7,638 bases of DNA from Clostridiales bacterium. Its GTDB lineage: Bacteria > Bacillota > Clostridia > Oscillospirales > Oscillospiraceae. The notes under the pieces are model-generated. The model was not told the DNA's origin and did no database searches. It saw nothing but the letters and a program-made list of their open reading frames with translations. Location of the stretch: positions 1 to 7,638 of the forward strand of contig DQDL01000049.1 of the NCBI GenBank assembly GCA_003533405.1, written 5' to 3'. Both the position numbers and the translations under genes were made by a program. Below are positions 5,758 through 7,638 of this stretch, one piece after another (positions within the stretch are counted from its first letter, which is position 1; each line of letters starts with the position of its first letter).

Positions 5758-6307
5758 GTGGATGTTTTTTGTGACCGTCCCGTGTTATTTCGTCCTTGAA
5801 TGTGAACTCGTGTATCTCGTTTATCCGGTCAACAAGCTTATGGCTGTACTTGACGACTATTATGTCATTTTTATACCCTGCAAGCTTTATGCATTTATCC
5901 TTTTCCTCGGCATTTAACTTGTGGCCGGAAAACAGCAGATAATTCGCAGGCGAATTTCCGGGTCCAAAGTGTTTAAATTCAACGCAGACAATGTCTTTAA
6001 CTTCGTCCCAAGTCATTCCCTTGACATATTTGCCGAGAAGTGTACACACTAAGCCATCTTTATCTATTCTTGATTTTGCCGAATATGCGTAAAACTCCGC
6101 AAGCACTTCTCTCGCCGATACTACCAACGAACAGAGCGCAAAAGCCGCAGAGAAAATCTTCGGCCAAAAATCTTCGACCTCGGTAAAAACATACACGAAA
6201 AAAGTCGTCATTGACAAAAGAATAAGTATCATTAGCGGCATAAGGCACATTCTGTACCTATCTGAATAGCAGTCCACATATTCGGTTTTGCTCTCTTTTT
6301 CTTTCAT
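5747..6307 (-). CDS. Two-TM membrane protein with a possible bacterial PH-like domain
   Basis: A 186-residue protein. A charged N terminus of about 20 residues is followed by two transmembrane segments (about 20-41 and 49-65) and a ~115-residue soluble domain. The stretch SRIDKDGLVCTLLGKYVKGM then TWDEVKDI (79-106) resembles the strand pattern and WxEI motif of bacterial PH-like membrane proteins; this is a pattern resemblance only. The ATG at 6307 forms an ATGA overlap with the stop codon of the preceding gene, which favours it over longer in-frame starts that run through that gene. No strong ribosome binding site is visible (only GAAGAAG), consistent with translational coupling. It is the last gene of the cluster. 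Function unknown. Confidence 0.7.
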   Translation of the reverse strand: MKEKESKTEYVDCYSDRYRMCLMPLMILILLSMTTFFVYVFTEVEDFWPKIFSAAFALCSLVVSAREVLAEFYAYSAKSRIDKDGLVCTLLGKYVKGMTWDEVKDIVCVEFKHFGPGNSPANYLLFSGHKLNAEEKDKCIKLAGYKNDIIVVKYSHKLVDRINEIHEFTFKDEITRDGHKKHPLSR

Positions 6308-6786
6308 GCTCGTATCTTCTTCACAAACAGCAGGTAGGCCAAGGCAAGGCAGATGATTATATCGTAAAAGTGCGGGCCGCCGTAGAACACGCTCGAAATG
6401 AGCGTGACTAAGATTATGCCGGCGGAAATCAGTCTGCCAAACACGCCGCCGGACTTGACAAACCATGTGAGGTAGGCGAGCACGGGCGTGAGCAGCGTGA
6501 ACGCCGCCCAGCCGTAGACAAAGCGCCAGCCCCAGATGCCGTGCGTGTACTCGGCGACAAGGTAATATGTAATGAGCATGCCTGCGCAGAACAGAAAAAT
6601 ATCAAGGCAGGCACGGCGGCGGCTGTCGCAGCCGAGGACGATGACAACACCGACAAGTATCCACACGGAAAGCTCGGAAAACACCGAGCACAGTATCTGC
6701 GTGTAGATATCGGCGAGGCGGGTCAGCGCTCCGGCGGCAAGCCCCAAAAGCAGCATTACGAGGGGATTATAAATTATCTTCTTCAC
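6304..6786 (-). CDS. Six-TM integral membrane protein of unknown function (DUF6518-like)
   Basis: A 160-residue, very hydrophobic protein with about six transmembrane segments (roughly 8-25, 36-53, 60-80, 88-110, 116-135, 139-155) and a basic C terminus (KKIRA). Segments such as FSELSVWIL, FCAGMLITYYLVAE and VLAYLTWFVKSGG match a conserved Firmicutes family that I believe is DUF6518; the family number is from memory. I place the start at the GTG at 6786 (VKKIIYNPLV), since earlier codons are arginine/proline-rich and run inside the upstream gene. The start overlaps that gene by 20 nt. GAGG (6805-6802) is 15 bases upstream, so the site is weak. Role unknown. Confidence 0.7.
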   Translation of the reverse strand: MKKIIYNPLVMLLLGLAAGALTRLADIYTQILCSVFSELSVWILVGVVIVLGCDSRRRACLDIFLFCAGMLITYYLVAEYTHGIWGWRFVYGWAAFTLLTPVLAYLTWFVKSGGVFGRLISAGIILVTLISSVFYGGPHFYDIIICLALAYLLFVKKIRA

Positions 6787-7360
6787 TGTCGGCGGGCTTA
6801 ACCTCGGCAAGCTTCTCCTCGGCGTTCTGCGCACGCAGCCTCAGCTCGGTGCCGTGCTTGAGCAGCGGCGAGAGTGCGAGGAACATAAGACCCATGCCGA
6901 GCGAAATTTCAAAGTTGAACTCACTGTCAAGTCCGCTTCCCGCAGCCATAATTCCGAATACTATAGTTGCAACAAGGCTTGCGCCGACGGGAACTGCGAT
7001 GGTGATTATTCCGAGACGGAGCATCTCCTTTGCGCCCTCAAAAGTGAAGGGCGTGCCGGCCTTGAGCTCGTGCTTGAAGTACACATTTATAAACTTCGCA
7101 ACGACGGCTTCCGCAGCGATTATGATGGTCATGCAGACAAGCACCGCCGTCACATATTCCTGCGTTACACCGGTCTGCTGGAGCATATCGTCCAATACAA
7201 CACCGCCGCTCGATACGAGCGCATCGAGCTTGCCCGTGCCGGTGAAAATGGTAGCGGCAAGCATCAGCGCCACAATGACGACAAACATCACAAACGCTAT
7301 CTCGGCAAGAACCTTGCAGACCTTGCAGACGGTCTGAACAGTTTTCAGTGATTTACTCAT
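6767..7360 (-). CDS. Four-TM membrane protein, DUF2975-like
   Basis: A 197-residue protein with about four transmembrane segments (roughly 18-40, 67-91, 111-137, 150-166) and an acidic, charged tail (NAEEKLAEVKPADSEEDNL). The pattern of a FTFEGAKEMLRLGIITI stretch before the third segment and LSPLLKHGTEL after the fourth resembles DUF2975-type proteins of Firmicutes; assignment is tentative. The ATG at 7360 has GGAGGAG (7374-7368) seven bases upstream. Its A is also the last base of the pspC remnant's TAA stop (TAATG), so the two were once translationally coupled. It heads the intact part of the cluster; its promoter is not obvious and may lie beyond or within the inverted-repeat element. Confidence 0.8.
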   Translation of the reverse strand: MSKSLKTVQTVCKVCKVLAEIAFVMFVVIVALMLAATIFTGTGKLDALVSSGGVVLDDMLQQTGVTQEYVTAVLVCMTIIIAAEAVVAKFINVYFKHELKAGTPFTFEGAKEMLRLGIITIAVPVGASLVATIVFGIMAAGSGLDSEFNFEISLGMGLMFLALSPLLKHGTELRLRAQNAEEKLAEVKPADSEEDNL

Positions 7361-7488
7361 TACACAACTCCTCCGTTATCTTCCGGTATAATGATCCATG
7401 CTATAAAGTAAGCGAGCACGCCGCAGCCTATGGATGCCAAGCTCACGAATGCCCAGTAAGTTGACGGGAGCCGAATCCCTATCGTCTG
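7360..7488 (-). pseudogene. 3' remnant of a PspC-domain gene
   Basis: The frame encodes FVSLASIGCGVLAYFIAW followed by IIIPEDNGGVV and a TAA stop at 7362-7360. A hydrophobic GxxAYxIAWIIIPE ending is the hallmark of the PspC domain, a ~60-residue membrane module linked to envelope stress. Only about 43 codons remain. An in-frame TGA at 7491-7489 lies just upstream, no ATG with a ribosome binding site is present, and the basic N-terminal half of PspC is missing. Upstream sequence is an inverted-repeat element instead. The gene was probably truncated by insertion or deletion, although its first half could survive outside the window. Confidence 0.7.
7463..7486. repeat. Small bulged hairpin at the edge of the inverted-repeat element
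   Basis: GACGGGA (7463-7469) pairs with TCCC (7476-7479) and GTC (7484-7486), leaving TATC bulged and GCCGAA as the loop. It sits between the pspC remnant and the main inverted repeat and may belong to the same element. Confidence 0.35.
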
Positions 7489-7593
7489 TCAGTGTGCCCT
7501 TTCGGTGCTTTTCACCTTTTTTGTCTCGACGGGCAGCCGCCCGACTTCACCAAAGAAAGCCGAAAATCCCTCGAAAAACATCACTGACAGATG
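7483..7593. repeat. Inverted-repeat element (MITE-like)
   Basis: CGTCTGTCAGTG (7483-7494) and CACTGACAGATG (7582-7593) are complementary over 12 positions with one G-U pair. The ~87 bp between them contain further pairing: TTTCGG (7500-7505) with CCGAAA (7560-7565), CTTT (7508-7511) with AAAG (7556-7559), and a central GGGC/GCCC hairpin. The whole unit can form one long imperfect stem. It carries only a 30-codon frame (7581-7489, minus) without a ribosome binding site. It resembles a non-coding mobile repeat. Target duplication was not found, and the element may extend past the window. Confidence 0.5.
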
Positions 7594-7638
7594 CCTTGCA
7601 GTTTTGAGGGAGCAGATTTTCGTTCAGGCAAAGATAAA
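7594..7638. other. Window edge, no gene recognised
   Basis: On the minus strand a short frame (ERKSAPSKLQGICQ) runs from the window edge and stops at a TGA inside the inverted-repeat element. No recognisable domain or start is visible. It may be part of a larger repeat unit or the end of a gene outside the window. Confidence 0.3.

Noticed and set aside
6308..6466. N-terminal extension of the two-TM protein
   Set aside because: It runs entirely inside the upstream membrane gene in another frame; the ATGA overlap at 6307 is the better start.
7463..7486. tRNA-like T-arm (GCCGAATCCC)
   Set aside because: No TTC in the loop, and no acceptor, D or anticodon stems in the neighbourhood.
7489..7581. 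30-codon minus-strand frame inside the inverted-repeat element
   Set aside because: No ribosome binding site and no recognisable motif; it lies wholly within paired repeat sequence.

Overview
The window reads like a chromosomal segment of a moderately high-GC, anaerobic Firmicute. A gut Clostridia/Oscillospirales member is the best guess. This rests on consensus AGGAGG-type ribosome binding sites, strong sigma-A-like promoters, intrinsic terminators after most transcription units, an oxygen-sensitive aldehyde ferredoxin oxidoreductase (AOR) family gene with a ferredoxin, and Clostridia-style small membrane protein genes. No rRNA, tRNA, CRISPR array, transposase or phage gene was seen.

Layout. 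(1) 1-996: a minus-strand gene for a PF06541-type membrane protein (87-821) with its own promoter (854-882) and terminator (48-78). A long perfect inverted repeat (6-54) sits just beyond that terminator. (2) 997-3004: a plus-strand pair, a TetR-family regulator and a MATE efflux pump. A palindrome in the tetR promoter region is a likely autoregulatory operator. A terminator-like hairpin overlaps the tetR stop codon and competes with a second hairpin, so the pump may be attenuated. A strong terminator follows. (3) 3049-5162: a very good promoter, a ~107-nt leader that can fold over its own ribosome binding site, an AOR-family protein that is about 100 residues short in the middle, and a ferredoxin with four [4Fe-4S] motifs, closed by a bidirectional terminator. 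(4) 5164-5721: a lone minus-strand gene for a small membrane-anchored protein with its own promoter. (5) 5723-7488: a minus-strand, overlapping cluster of three membrane protein genes, preceded by the 3' end of a PspC-domain gene. The upstream part of that PspC gene is missing; a ~111-bp inverted-repeat element occupies its place.

How the genes fit together. The AOR-like protein and the ferredoxin form an obvious two-gene redox unit. TetR and MATE form a regulated efflux unit. The right-hand membrane cluster is held together by 1-nt, 20-nt and 4-nt overlaps, suggesting translational coupling, but its function is unknown. The most unusual points are the internally shortened AOR, the structured AOR leader, the tetR-MATE attenuator and the truncated pspC next to an inverted-repeat element.
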